The notes below the pieces were generated by a model. The model saw only the letters and a list, made by a program, of their open reading frames with translations, was not told the DNA's origin and ran no database searches. A stretch of DNA of 64,000 nucleotides from DASZRZ01 sp963732925 (GTDB lineage: Bacteria > Acidobacteriota > Terriglobia > Terriglobales > Acidobacteriaceae), in contig CAVTBJ010000001.1 in assembly GCA_963732925.1 (NCBI GenBank), positions 105,848 through 169,847 on the forward strand. Reading direction: 5' to 3'. Positions 1-8,030 of this stretch are shown here, piece after piece. Made by a program: the position numbers and the translations under genes. Every line of letters begins with the position of its first letter. Position 1 is the stretch's first letter.

Positions 1-1
1 C

Positions 2-256
2 TGCACCGGTTCGTTCGTCATCGGGTTGATCATCACTCTGCTGGCGGATCGCACCCACTGGGACCCGAACTGGAGATATCTAGTCCCGATTGGCTTTGTG
101 GGGGCGTATACCACGTTCTCAACGTTTGAATTCGAAACATTGCGGGCGGTGCAGGACGGGCAGGTCGCGGTGGCCATTCTGAACGTCGTACTCAGCGTGG
201 TTCTGGGTTTCATCGCGGTCTGGCTGGGAGTCGCCGCCGGGAGGGCCGTAGCGTGA
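2..256 (+). CDS. crcB: Fluoride ion channel CrcB/FluC, C-terminal part (truncated by window edge)
   Basis: The reading frame is open from the left edge, so the N-terminus lies outside the window. It starts with the TGSF segment typical of CrcB helix 2-3. It then shows the family signature GFVGAYTTFSTFEFET, where the TTFSTF stretch lines the fluoride pore and the central sodium site. A last hydrophobic helix ends in GVAAGRAVA. CrcB forms dual-topology dimers in the inner membrane and exports fluoride. Two DUF190 genes follow on the same strand after about 80 bp, a neighbourhood commonly seen with crcB. Any fluoride riboswitch would lie upstream, outside the window. Confidence 0.9.
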   Translation, partial: CTGSFVIGLIITLLADRTHWDPNWRYLVPIGFVGAYTTFSTFEFETLRAVQDGQVAVAILNVVLSVVLGFIAVWLGVAAGRAVA

Positions 257-334
257 GGGCGGATATTTTTCAACGCTTCGTGCCATCGCAACCCGCGGCC
301 ATTATAGTGTTGGCGCCGGCCGCCAGGAGGACCT

Positions 335-1063
335 TTGCTTAACGCGGGACCAGCTAAGAAAGTCAGCATTTACGTCGGCGAAGACCAGCAGTATCACGGA
401 AATTCCGTATACGCCGCTATCCTCGACTATCTCTTCTTCCGGGGAGTGGCGGGCGCGACGGTGACCCGTGGAATCGCCGGGTTCGGCGCCGATCACCATC
501 TCCATACCACGCGGATTCTTAGGCTTACGGAAAACCTGCCAATCAAGATCGAGTTTGTCGAGACCCAGGAAAAGCTGAATGAGATTTTGCCCAAGCTTCA
601 AGGGCTGGTGGGAACGGGGCTGATCGAGCTTCAAGATACGAACATTGTGAAGCCCAGCACCCCGGATTCCATGGCTGCCGGCGAGCCGGCGCCAGCGATG
701 AAGCGCGAAAGCAAAGCCAAGCTGATGCGCATTTATTTCGGCGAGAATGACAAATGGAACGGCAAACCGCTCTATCGGGCGCTGGTGGAGGGGCTGCGGG
801 CCAATGATATTGCCGGAGTGACCGTATATCGCGGAATCCTGGGCTACGGAGCCAACCGCCGCATCCATGCCGACAGCACCCTCAGTCTCTCGCATGATCG
901 TCCCATCATGTTGTCTGTGGTGGATACAGAAGAGAAACTGCGCGGATTCATTCCTGTTCTCGACGACATGGTGCGGCAAGGCCTGGTCGTCCTCTCGGAC
1001 GTGGACATTATCAAATACACGCACAACTACCAGGCTGAGGAACGCCGCAAGGAGGAGCGATGA
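335..1063 (+). CDS. Tandem DUF190 (PII-like) protein, two domains
   Basis: This 242-residue protein contains two copies of DUF190, at about residues 8-107 and 126-230. They are joined by a short Ala/Pro linker. Both copies share the pattern Y-GE/GEND, then VAGATVTRGIAGFGA or IAGVTVYRGILGYGA, and end in a NIVK/DIIKY strand. DUF190 proteins have a ferredoxin-like fold related to PII signal proteins and are often encoded beside crcB; their biochemical role is not settled. The start is TTG at 335, chosen because AGGAGG lies four bases upstream and no ATG fits. Its stop overlaps the start of the next gene (ATGA), so translation is probably coupled. A regulatory role for the fluoride channel is inference from context. 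Confidence 0.85.
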   Translation: MLNAGPAKKVSIYVGEDQQYHGNSVYAAILDYLFFRGVAGATVTRGIAGFGADHHLHTTRILRLTENLPIKIEFVETQEKLNEILPKLQGLVGTGLIELQDTNIVKPSTPDSMAAGEPAPAMKRESKAKLMRIYFGENDKWNGKPLYRALVEGLRANDIAGVTVYRGILGYGANRRIHADSTLSLSHDRPIMLSVVDTEEKLRGFIPVLDDMVRQGLVVLSDVDIIKYTHNYQAEERRKEER

Positions 1064-1410
1064 AGCTTGAAGGACGGGCCAAATTGCTGCGCATCCACTT
1101 CGGAGAGGACGATCGCTGGCAGGGCAAACCCCTGTATGAAGCCATTGTCGCCCGCTGTCGCGACATGGACATCGCCGGCGCGACTGTGTACCGCGGCATT
1201 GAAGGATATGGCGCCAGCACCTTCATCCGACAAGAGCACCTGTTGTCCTTTTCCCGGGACCTTCCTGTGGTGGTCACCATCATCGACTCGGAAGAAAACA
1301 TCCGCAAGCTCCTGCCCGTGCTGGACGAGATGGTAGACGAGGGCCTGATCGCCGTCTCCGAGGTGGAAGTGATCAAGTATGTCCATGAGGGCGGCGCGAG
1401 ATCTCTGTGA
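1060..1410 (+). CDS. Single-domain DUF190 (PII-like) protein
   Basis: This 116-residue protein consists of one DUF190 domain. It has the family pattern FGEDDRW, then IAGATVYRGIEGYGAS, then a conserved PVVVTIIDSEE strand and a C-terminal EVIKY strand. It starts inside the stop codon of the preceding two-domain DUF190 gene (ATGA overlap), which implies coupled translation at similar levels. With that gene it gives three PII-like domains per operon. The function is unknown, but proximity to crcB suggests a role in fluoride or ion stress. The 3' end lies 12 bases from the convergent DUF1080 gene. Confidence 0.85.
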   Translation: MKLEGRAKLLRIHFGEDDRWQGKPLYEAIVARCRDMDIAGATVYRGIEGYGASTFIRQEHLLSFSRDLPVVVTIIDSEENIRKLLPVLDEMVDEGLIAVSEVEVIKYVHEGGARSL

Positions 1411-1422
1411 TCAACCCAGCGC

Positions 1423-2496
1423 TCATTTCACGGTCATCAAGTCGAAGTTCGTGGGGTTCGCCTCGACTGTGATGTCCTTGTATTCATCAAACAGACCCGC
1501 GTTGTGCATTTGCAGAGCGAGCGGACCGGATTTGCCGGCGTTGGCGTCCTTAAAATCGAGCACCTCCACGGCCTTGCTGCCGACCGGTTGCGCCACGGCC
1601 ATGCGTGCCGTTCCGGTGGAGGCGTCGGCCACGATCTCCACCCGACTCCAGTCGTGAGGGTCATAGGACGGTTTCACAAGACGCGTGAAGAATTCATCGC
1701 CGGCATTATTGTGGCCTGGCCGGTAATCCCAGTGGCCGCCCAGCGGAACCTGGAATTGGATGCCCGCCAGGGCATCCAGCGGAACCTCATCGGCTTGCGG
1801 GCGGGTGCAAAAGATGAGCACGCAGGCTTGATGGTCGGGATTGCCAGAGACATGCCTCATGGTGAACGTGAGGCGGAAGCGGCCGTAGTCATGAGCCGTG
1901 TAGAGCACTCCGCGTCCGGCGCCCGTGCTGGCGATGGCGCCATCCTTCACGGTCCAGCCGCTGGAAGGAGCTTTGGCCAGGTCCGCCGGGAAGGCATCTT
2001 CCAGCAACATTCGGTTCAGGTGGATCAAATCTCGGCCCTGCGGATGCTGCTTGAGCAGCGCCTCGGTCTCCGGCCGCAAATGTACATCGCGAAAGCGACC
2101 TGGCTGGTAGAGATTGGGGTCGGAAAGAATCGTGGTGAGATTTTTCGCCAGCGCGGATTTTTCGGTTTTCTCATCCGTATTGGCCGCGGAGGAGGAGATC
2201 AGGTTTGCCTTGACTGGTGCTTCCAGTTGTTGGCTCAGGAACGCGGCCACTGGATCGGACTTGCCGGAAATCCGCTTCGCCAAATCGGCGAGGTCGGTAA
2301 TGTCATTACCGGAAATGGCGGTGGCGCTGTTCTGCGCCTGAATCCATCCATTCAGCGTCTTGCCGTCGAACAGGGAAGTTGCCGAAGCGGGCTCAACTTG
2401 CGCTTCAGCGAACCTTGAGAAGGCAGCGCCGACGGCGGCAATCGCAGCCGACTTCAAGAAGGTCCTCCGATTCGAATCGTTGCCTGGTTCCTGCAT
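1423..2496 (-). CDS. Tat-exported DUF1080 (3-keto-disaccharide hydrolase-like) protein with a helical insertion
   Basis: This 357-residue protein begins with a Tat-type signal: NRRTFLKSAA, a hydrophobic stretch, then a cleavage-like AEA at about residue 32. The DUF1080 fold opens with SLFDGKTLNGW at 41-51 and resumes at WTVKDGAI at 181. It continues through YGRFRLTF, IQFQVPLGGHWDYRPG and the closing LALQMHNAGLFDEYKDI strands. Residues about 61-178 are an extra, mostly helical segment inside the usual DUF1080 start. DUF1080 proteins are concanavalin-like beta-sandwiches, and some cleave 3-keto-glycosides. The start at 2496 is supported by AAGGAG seven bases upstream; the frame stays open further upstream, but without a ribosome site. 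It lies downstream of a beta-propeller gene on the same strand. Confidence 0.75.
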   Translation of the reverse strand: MQEPGNDSNRRTFLKSAAIAAVGAAFSRFAEAQVEPASATSLFDGKTLNGWIQAQNSATAISGNDITDLADLAKRISGKSDPVAAFLSQQLEAPVKANLISSSAANTDEKTEKSALAKNLTTILSDPNLYQPGRFRDVHLRPETEALLKQHPQGRDLIHLNRMLLEDAFPADLAKAPSSGWTVKDGAIASTGAGRGVLYTAHDYGRFRLTFTMRHVSGNPDHQACVLIFCTRPQADEVPLDALAGIQFQVPLGGHWDYRPGHNNAGDEFFTRLVKPSYDPHDWSRVEIVADASTGTARMAVAQPVGSKAVEVLDFKDANAGKSGPLALQMHNAGLFDEYKDITVEANPTNFDLMTVK

Positions 2497-2558
2497 GCTA
2501 TGGCTCCTTAGGCTGAGTCTTCCGGCTTTCGTGCCGGGCGCAATTGGGTCTTGATGCT

Positions 2559-3614
2559 CTAGCGTTCCAGGTCGCCATTCTCCGGCTTGCCGGGCTGGTC
2601 CAGCAACTGGATTGAGGACGCCGGGCCGAGATCGGGATCGTTCCACTGCCGGAGCGCCCAAACCACCTTCTTGTCCGGCGTCACTTCAATGATCTGAACC
2701 GTGGAGGGCCAGTTCTCTGGCTTGGTATTGCCCGCGACCCAGTTGGCGAATACGGTATTGCCATTGGCGAGCCGGTCGACTTCCTGCACCACGTCCAGCG
2801 GGAAGCCGGGGAGTTCGTCCTTTGTAATCTCCCAGACAGTTTCGCCTTTGGGGTTGATCTCACGCACAAAGCCGTACTGATTGCCGCTGACCAGAGTGTT
2901 CCCATTCTTCAGCCGCACTGGGTCCCATGCGCCCGGCACGTCGGCGGACCAGATCTCCTTGCCGTTGGCGTCGTATTCGATCACCTTGTTCTGGTCGATG
3001 TGTCCCACAAGGAAGGTCCCGGCCTTGGTCAGATGTGCGCGGCGCACCTGGCCGTGAATCTTGTCGGGATGAGGCGTGGGGAGCGAAAGCTCCTTTTCAA
3101 TCTTTCCCGAGACGGTGTTGATGAGAAGCAGCTTGGTAGGAGCGCCGTTCAGGGCTAAAAGAACGCGATTCTTGCCCGCCGGCTGCGCCGAGTGGAGTTC
3201 CGTGTCGGGCGGAGCATCGTAGTTCCAGATGATCTTCTTGGCAGGCGTAACGATGCTGGCTCCCCAGCGGTAGCTGAACAGGATGTTACCGTTGGAGAAG
3301 CGGGTGCAGTCGCCCAGTTCCGCCATCTGATCTTTGCCGTGGACCATCATGCGAGTCGGGATGGAATAGCTCCACGCCACTTTGCCGTTCCGCACCAGCC
3401 ACATCGTCTGTTGGGGATGGATATGGTCGAATTCTCCGCAGTAGACAAAAGGGTGCTGCGCCAGGCCGCGTCCCGGCAACGGTCCGGAGGTGGCTGGATG
3501 TTCCAGCGCCCAGTCGTGCTGGGCGGAGTCCTGCGCGACCAGCAGTTGCGTGCAAGCGAACAGGATGAAGGGAACGAGGAATACCCTGCAGGGCTTGGAC
3601 CACCTCACGAACAT
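2559..3614 (-). CDS. Exported PQQ-like / arylsulfotransferase-like beta-propeller protein
   Basis: This 351-residue protein has a signal peptide (residues about 1-27, ending LLVAQ). It then has repeated propeller blades of the form NGNILFSYRWG, KIIWNYDAP, NGNTLVSGNQYGFVREIN and NGNTVFANWVAG. The repeated NGN-TL-W-aromatic pattern matches PQQ-like and ASST-like propellers. I do not see catalytic residues that would name a reaction, so it may be a binding or scaffold protein in the periplasm. The start at 3614 is chosen because AAGGAG lies eight bases upstream and a signal peptide follows directly; the frame extends upstream without such support. It precedes the DUF1080 gene by about 60 bp and probably shares its transcript. 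Confidence 0.65.
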   Translation of the reverse strand: MFVRWSKPCRVFLVPFILFACTQLLVAQDSAQHDWALEHPATSGPLPGRGLAQHPFVYCGEFDHIHPQQTMWLVRNGKVAWSYSIPTRMMVHGKDQMAELGDCTRFSNGNILFSYRWGASIVTPAKKIIWNYDAPPDTELHSAQPAGKNRVLLALNGAPTKLLLINTVSGKIEKELSLPTPHPDKIHGQVRRAHLTKAGTFLVGHIDQNKVIEYDANGKEIWSADVPGAWDPVRLKNGNTLVSGNQYGFVREINPKGETVWEITKDELPGFPLDVVQEVDRLANGNTVFANWVAGNTKPENWPSTVQIIEVTPDKKVVWALRQWNDPDLGPASSIQLLDQPGKPENGDLER

Positions 3615-3664
3615 GGCGAACTCTCCTTGGGCTCGGTTCAGCGAACTGAGGATCTTGTCGGCCG

Positions 3665-3916
3665 CTATTGCTGCGGACGAAAATACACATCTGCGTACTT
3701 CAGAAATACATCCCAGGCGTACGTTCCGACCTTGGCTTCGTCGTAATTGGGCGGAGGGTACGTGCTGGCTTGCGGCGGAGTTTGTGCGGCTGCGGCAACG
3801 CAGGGGGCGCAAGACCCAACTAGAAATGCGGCGCACCATCGGCGCCAGAGAGTATTCTGCCTTGTCAGTGGTTGCGGGGTTGACGTCCTGTCGAGCGTTG
3901 GGACCGCCTTATGCAT
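3665..3916 (-). CDS. Possible small exported protein
   Basis: A short frame of about 83 residues carries a plausible signal peptide: basic WRR, a hydrophobic AAFLVGS stretch, then cleavage after VAAAAQ. The rest is a Pro/Tyr-rich tail (PPNYDEAKVGTY) ending in KYADVYFRPQQ. It ends 50 bp before the beta-propeller gene start on the same strand, so it could be the first gene of that operon. It could also be the N-terminal remnant of a longer exported enzyme. Several in-frame ATGs exist up to 3997; 3916 is an arbitrary choice among them. I recognise no family. Confidence 0.4.
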   Translation of the reverse strand: MHKAVPTLDRTSTPQPLTRQNTLWRRWCAAFLVGSCAPCVAAAAQTPPQASTYPPPNYDEAKVGTYAWDVFLKYADVYFRPQQ

Positions 3917-3990
3917 TGATGCTTGCAATTTCCTGAACGTCATCGCGGACATTTGTTTTAAGCTGGAAACGATTCTCGGGAAACGATTGT

Positions 3991-5892
3991 ATGACAAAGC
4001 TGCGAATTTTCATCCGATTCCTATTGCCATTTTCAACTGCCTTGGCGCTGGCCGCCCAGGTGAACGTGGTCCAGAACCGGTATAACGACGACGTCACCGG
4101 CGCCAACCTGCATGAAACCATCTTGAATCCGTCCAATGTGAACGTGGCCCGTTTCGGCAAGCTGTACAACGATTCGGTGGATGGAGCGGTATATGCCCAG
4201 CCGCTCTACATGCCGTCGGTTCGCATCGCGGGCGGAGTGCACAATGTGTTGTACGTCGCCACCATGGAAGACAAGCTCTACGCCTTTGACGCTGACAAGG
4301 CGGGTGAGCCGCTGTGGATGCGGGATTTTACCAATCCGGCTGCGGGCGTCACTCCCATGCCGGTGACGGACATTACGGATAACGATAATCTCAACGTGGT
4401 TGGGGACGCCGGCATTATGGGCACCCCCGTGATCGATGCGGCCAAGTCGACCCTGTACCTGGTGACAAGAACCAAGGAGCGCGGCCGTTATTTTCAGCGC
4501 GTTCATGCCATCGATATCCGCAGCGGAAAAGACGTGATTCGGCCAGTCGAGATTGCGGCCCAGGTGGCCAGCACTGCGGCCGATGCGGTGAACGGTGTTT
4601 TGCACTTCGATCCCAAGGCAGGAAACCAGCGGCCGGCGCTGGCGCTGGCCGGCGGGGCCGTGATTATCGCCTGGGCCTCGCACGAGGACATTCAGCCCTA
4701 CCATGGCTGGATCATGGCGTATCGCGCCTCCAATCTGCAGCAGATCGGAGCCCTCTGCATTACGCCCGATGGCGTGGAAGGCGGCGTCTGGCAGTCCGGC
4801 CGCGGTCCGGTGGTGGACCGGGACCAGAACATCTATTTCGAGACTGGCAACGGCACCTGGGACGGAAAAAGGAATTTCAGCAACTCCGTCCTGCGGCTGC
4901 GGGTTGGGGAGCACAGCCTCGACGTGGAGGACTATTTCACGCCAGACAATTATCTGGCGCTCAACGAACATGACGTGGATCTGGGGTCGTCCGGTCCGAT
5001 GCTGATTCCGGGGACCGACATCCTGGTTTGCGGCACTAAGGGAGGGCAGCTCTACCTGCTGGACAGGAAGCACCTCGGCCACGAGGCGCAGGGCAATCCG
5101 GGCCTGCTCCAGAATTTCGCGATTGAGGGGGGAAGGGTCCTGGGCGGGCCGGCGTACTGGGACAGCCCCAAGGGCGGCTTGATTTATCAGTGGGGTGAGG
5201 CCGACTTTCTTAAGGCCTTCCGCTTCAACGGCAAAACGATCGACACTGATGTATTCGCGAAAGGCGACTTCGCATCCCCAGGATCTCCGGGCGGCGCGCT
5301 TACCATCTCGGCCGATGGCAATAAGGCCGGCACCGGCATTGTGTGGGCGACGCTGACGTTTCGCGGCAGCGCCGATCACGGCAATGCGCCGGGCGTTCTC
5401 TATGCCTATAACGCGGAAACGCTGGCCCCGCTGTGGAACAGCGAACAGGACCGCCAGCGCGACCGTCTGGGCACGCTGGTGAAGTTCGTCCCGCCCTTGG
5501 TCGTGGCGGGGAAGGTCTACGTGGCTTCGTACGACAACGCAATCCGAGTCTATGGGTTGTTGCGACCGGGCGAGATGACGACTTCCTCGGCGGCGCCGGC
5601 GCCGCCCGCTGGCGGCGGTACCGCAGCGGTGACAGCAGGCTCCGGAGCCGCGCGAGGGAAGCAGTTGTTTGAACGCTGCGCGGCCTGCCACGGTGGGGAA
5701 AGCGCCAACAGCCGCATGGGTCCTCCGCTCCAGGGACTGTTCCAGACTGGCAAATTGCTCAACGGGAAGCCGGTGACCGACGAAACGGTAAGCGAATTCA
5801 TTCTGAAGGGTGGACAGGGCATGCCCTCGTATCAAGGGGTGCTTTCGCCGGAACAGATTCGCGACATTCTCGACTATCTGCACTCCATGTGA
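3991..5892 (+). CDS. Exported quinoprotein-like beta-propeller with C-terminal cytochrome c domain
   Basis: This 633-residue protein opens with a signal peptide (MTKLRIFIRFLLPFSTALALAA). Residues about 25-525 form a PQQ-dehydrogenase-like propeller, with pieces such as VLYVATMEDKLYAFD, GGVWQSGRGPVVD, ILVCGTKGGQLYLLDR and a final KVYVASYDNAIRVYG. A Pro/Ala/Gly-rich linker then leads to a class I cytochrome c domain. Its heme motif is C563-A-A-C566-H567 and Met611 in GQGMPSY is the likely axial ligand. I did not find the tryptophan-docking motifs of true PQQ alcohol dehydrogenases, so cofactor use is uncertain. The likely role is periplasmic oxidation feeding electrons to heme c. It is transcribed divergently from the exported-protein genes to its left. 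Confidence 0.75.
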   Translation: MTKLRIFIRFLLPFSTALALAAQVNVVQNRYNDDVTGANLHETILNPSNVNVARFGKLYNDSVDGAVYAQPLYMPSVRIAGGVHNVLYVATMEDKLYAFDADKAGEPLWMRDFTNPAAGVTPMPVTDITDNDNLNVVGDAGIMGTPVIDAAKSTLYLVTRTKERGRYFQRVHAIDIRSGKDVIRPVEIAAQVASTAADAVNGVLHFDPKAGNQRPALALAGGAVIIAWASHEDIQPYHGWIMAYRASNLQQIGALCITPDGVEGGVWQSGRGPVVDRDQNIYFETGNGTWDGKRNFSNSVLRLRVGEHSLDVEDYFTPDNYLALNEHDVDLGSSGPMLIPGTDILVCGTKGGQLYLLDRKHLGHEAQGNPGLLQNFAIEGGRVLGGPAYWDSPKGGLIYQWGEADFLKAFRFNGKTIDTDVFAKGDFASPGSPGGALTISADGNKAGTGIVWATLTFRGSADHGNAPGVLYAYNAETLAPLWNSEQDRQRDRLGTLVKFVPPLVVAGKVYVASYDNAIRVYGLLRPGEMTTSSAAPAPPAGGGTAAVTAGSGAARGKQLFERCAACHGGESANSRMGPPLQGLFQTGKLLNGKPVTDETVSEFILKGGQGMPSYQGVLSPEQIRDILDYLHSM

Positions 5893-5909
5893 ACGTCCAC
5901 CCAACTTGC

Positions 5910-5930
5910 CCTGACCCGGCCCTGACCCGG
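5910..5930. repeat. Short tandem repeat between convergent genes
   Basis: CCTGACCCGG occurs twice with an 11-base period in the gap between the convergent quinoprotein and Usp genes. No function can be assigned. Confidence 0.5.
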
Positions 5931-5971
5931 TAAGACGCAGCCGGAATACTTGGGGGCCGCCTGTCGCGCGG

Positions 5972-6886
5972 CTAGTTGCTATGCGCCGGAACCGCAAGAA
6001 CGGGACAGGTTGCGCCCCGAATGATCTTGGAAATCGTTGACCAGGGAGCATGGTTCGAAAGCAGCCCGGCTTCCCGAGTTCCAACCACAATCAGATCTGC
6101 TTCTTCTGCTAGCGCCGCATTCACAATTTGAGCACTGGGACTGCCAACCTCGACCCGCACATCTGAATGGCACCAAAGGTCGGCGCCGGCAGGCACAAGG
6201 TGCTTGAGTCTCTCCTGGACTTCTTTCCGCGCACTCTCGGAAACCTTCGACATGTCGGACTCCACGTGTACCAGCGTCAGCCGCCCGGCCGTTTCTTCGG
6301 CAATGGACGCCGCATACTGTGCCGGACGAAGCGAGCCAATGCCCAGGTCCGTCGCAAGCAGGATGGACTTGAAGGGAGATGGGCCGCTCTTGCAGTTGGG
6401 TCCAATGATCATTACAGGCACGTGACTGTTTCGCAGGATGCCTTCGGCTACAGAGCCTAAGATGAGCTTCTCCAGTCCGTGCGCTCCGTGTGAGCCCACA
6501 ATCACCAGCTCAGCATGGTGCGTGTTGGCTGCCTCTTGGATCGCCGTTATCGCCGGCACGGACGAGATCACTTCCTGGTGCTTGATGGAGCGCATCCCCA
6601 TCTCTGCACCCAGCTTTTTCAACCGAAGCCGGGCCGATTCTTCGGCTGCTTCCAATATCGAAGGATCGACTGAGCCTTCCCCAGTGAAGAGGATTGGAGG
6701 AAGCGCGTGGACTGAAACTGCATTGCTGCCAAACAACTGCGCGAAGGACATGGCGATCTGCGCTGCCGACTCTGCCGCGGGGCTGAAATCGGTTGCAAGT
6801 AAAAGGTTGCGAAACCGCAGCCGTGCTGTCTCAAGGTGAGGTTCGGATATGTCACGCGGCTGGGAGTGGGAACTGGAGGGTGCCAT
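5972..6886 (-). CDS. Double-domain universal stress protein (UspA family)
   Basis: This 304-residue protein carries two UspA domains, at about residues 26-165 and 172-302. Domain 1 opens with NLLLATDFS and ends in the ATP-binding signature VGSHGAHGLEKLILGSVAEG, with SHVPVMII after it. Domain 2 opens with SILLATDLG and ends with VVGTREAG and CPVLAVPA. Its nucleotide-loop signature is less complete than that of domain 1. Tandem Usp proteins are cytoplasmic and are linked to starvation, hypoxia or redox stress. AAGGAG lies seven bases before the ATG. It faces a frameshifted cNMP-binding gene across a gap that holds a CRP/FNR-like palindrome, and is the first gene of the stress island. Confidence 0.88.
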   Translation of the reverse strand: MAPSSSHSQPRDISEPHLETARLRFRNLLLATDFSPAAESAAQIAMSFAQLFGSNAVSVHALPPILFTGEGSVDPSILEAAEESARLRLKKLGAEMGMRSIKHQEVISSVPAITAIQEAANTHHAELVIVGSHGAHGLEKLILGSVAEGILRNSHVPVMIIGPNCKSGPSPFKSILLATDLGIGSLRPAQYAASIAEETAGRLTLVHVESDMSKVSESARKEVQERLKHLVPAGADLWCHSDVRVEVGSPSAQIVNAALAEEADLIVVGTREAGLLSNHAPWSTISKIIRGATCPVLAVPAHSN

Positions 6887-7002
6887 TGTAGTGCTCCTTT
6901 GAAAGGACTTTCCGTGGGCCCGGATCTAGAAACACTTCGATCACCTACACCTGAAGATTAGTCCGGCTCCTGAGATTCTCTGTGCCACTACGCACAGTTT
7001 CC

Positions 7003-7018
7003 AGTGATGGCGGTCACT
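7003..7018. promoter_or_regulatory. CRP/FNR-like palindrome AGTGA-N6-TCACT
   Basis: The inverted repeat AGTGATGGCGGTCACT fits the CRP/FNR-type half-site arrangement of TGTGA, six bases, TCACA (eight of ten positions). It lies between the divergent double-Usp gene and the cNMP-binding pseudogene, 71 bases before the latter's ATG. Similar palindromes precede three other genes of this island. The binding protein is not known. Confidence 0.5.
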
Positions 7019-7089
7019 TCCTCGATAGGGGTGAACTTGTATCTACTTGCAGGTGCCTGAACCTGTTCGGTTCAGCGGGGCAAACCGCA

Positions 7090-7612
7090 ATGCATAGTGA
7101 AGTTCAAGCGGACGCGCTGCAGAAAGCTGCAATCTTGAAAACTATGGAGTCTGCACTGGCCTGCCTGAGCCTCTGCTAGGAGACCTCGCCTGTTTGGCAA
7201 GAGATCTGTGGCAGAGAGAAGGCTCGGTTCTGTTTCGCGAAGGCGACGCTGCCTTGGGCCTTTTCTCCTGATTTCCGGAGAGATAGAACTGACGATTGCG
7301 GGGCCGAAGCGCAAGACAATTTTACTGGGGAGCGTGAGCTCGGGACACGCGTTGGGATTGGCAGCTGTAGTGGATCATTCGCCGCATCTGGTTACGGCAG
7401 CTGTCGTCTCTTCCGCCCGATCCCTATTTTTTCCAAAGCTGGAGTTGCGGCAGCTCCTGGAGCGCAAACCTCCACTATGGTTCCACGTCTCACTCCTGCT
7501 CAGTGAATGCGTTCGCGAGGCATACAATTGTAGAGCGAACCTGTTTCCCCGCTTAGAAGCACGGGTCGCTTCGCCGAGGAGCAAAGGGTATGCCTACGCC
7601 ACAGAAGATTGA
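7090..7612 (+). pseudogene. Frameshifted cyclic-nucleotide-binding (cNMP) domain protein
   Basis: The cNMP-binding fold can be read only by changing frame. Upstream in one frame are LACLARDLWQREG and VLFREGDAALGLF, which then hits a stop. From about 7262 the next frame continues as FLLISGEIELTIAG, then GHALGLAAVV and SARSLFFPKLELRQLL. A third frame at 7090-7179 may supply the N-terminus (MHSEVQADALQKAAILK). Joined, this is a lone CRP-type sensor domain of roughly 150-170 residues, with no helix-turn-helix visible after it. It is either a recently inactivated gene or a victim of indel errors in the sequence. The 3' end overlaps the next gene by 23 bases. Confidence 0.65.
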
Positions 7613-7889
7613 CTTGAACAGCGCTTCGGTTTCACTTTTGACCCAGTTGCCGGGTGTGTCGAAGAACGTCGCCTACGACATTGTGAATTACCGGGAACAC
7701 CATCGGGGATTTTCAGGATGGGAGGATCTGCGGCGGATTCCCTCCTTGGCGAGTGACAAGGAAGCGCTGGCGGCGATCGAGAAATCCGCAATCTTGGGGC
7801 CCAGGCCGGCCGAGGCCCCGGACAAGTCAAGGCGCATACTCACCCGGCGGCTTGGGAAATCCAAAGACGAACTCCACAATCACGGATAA
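7590..7889 (+). CDS. Helix-hairpin-helix (ComEA-like) small protein
   Basis: This 99-residue protein has the ComEA-type double helix-hairpin-helix motif. It reads IDLNSASVSLLTQLPGVSKNVAYDIVNYRE, followed by GFSGWEDLRRIPSL; hairpins of this kind bind DNA backbones non-specifically. There is no signal peptide or membrane anchor, unlike the competence protein ComEA, so a cytoplasmic DNA-binding role is more likely than DNA uptake. A basic tail (SRRILTRRLGKSKDE) follows. It begins inside the 3' end of the frameshifted cNMP gene, suggesting one transcript. Confidence 0.75.
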   Translation: MPTPQKIDLNSASVSLLTQLPGVSKNVAYDIVNYREHHRGFSGWEDLRRIPSLASDKEALAAIEKSAILGPRPAEAPDKSRRILTRRLGKSKDELHNHG

Positions 7890-7989
7890 GCCGCGCAGAG
7901 AGATGACGGCCGCGAGAAACGGCCCTGCATAGAGTGAGCGAACCGCAGGGACGAGCACGTTTGGCGCCGCCCCTGCAGTTCTCAGGAGT

Positions 7990-8014
7990 GAGAGCACGGT
8001 CGGAACGCGCTCTC
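7990..8014. terminator. Stem-loop between convergent genes
   Basis: GAGAGC (7990-7995) pairs with GCTCTC (8009-8014) across a 13-base loop, between the convergent HhH and Hsp20 genes. There is no clear T-run, so terminator function is only suggested. Confidence 0.3.
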
Positions 8015-8030
8015 CGGAAACCTCCCCGGA

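Noticed and set aside
302..1386. Minus-strand frames over the DUF190 genes
   Set aside because: The plus-strand frames show repeated DUF190 patterns and ribosome sites; the antisense frames do not.
4033..6090. 685-codon open frame on the minus strand
   Set aside because: It lies antisense to the quinoprotein with signal peptide and heme motif, is rich in His/Arg/Gln without domains, and reflects high GC codon structure.
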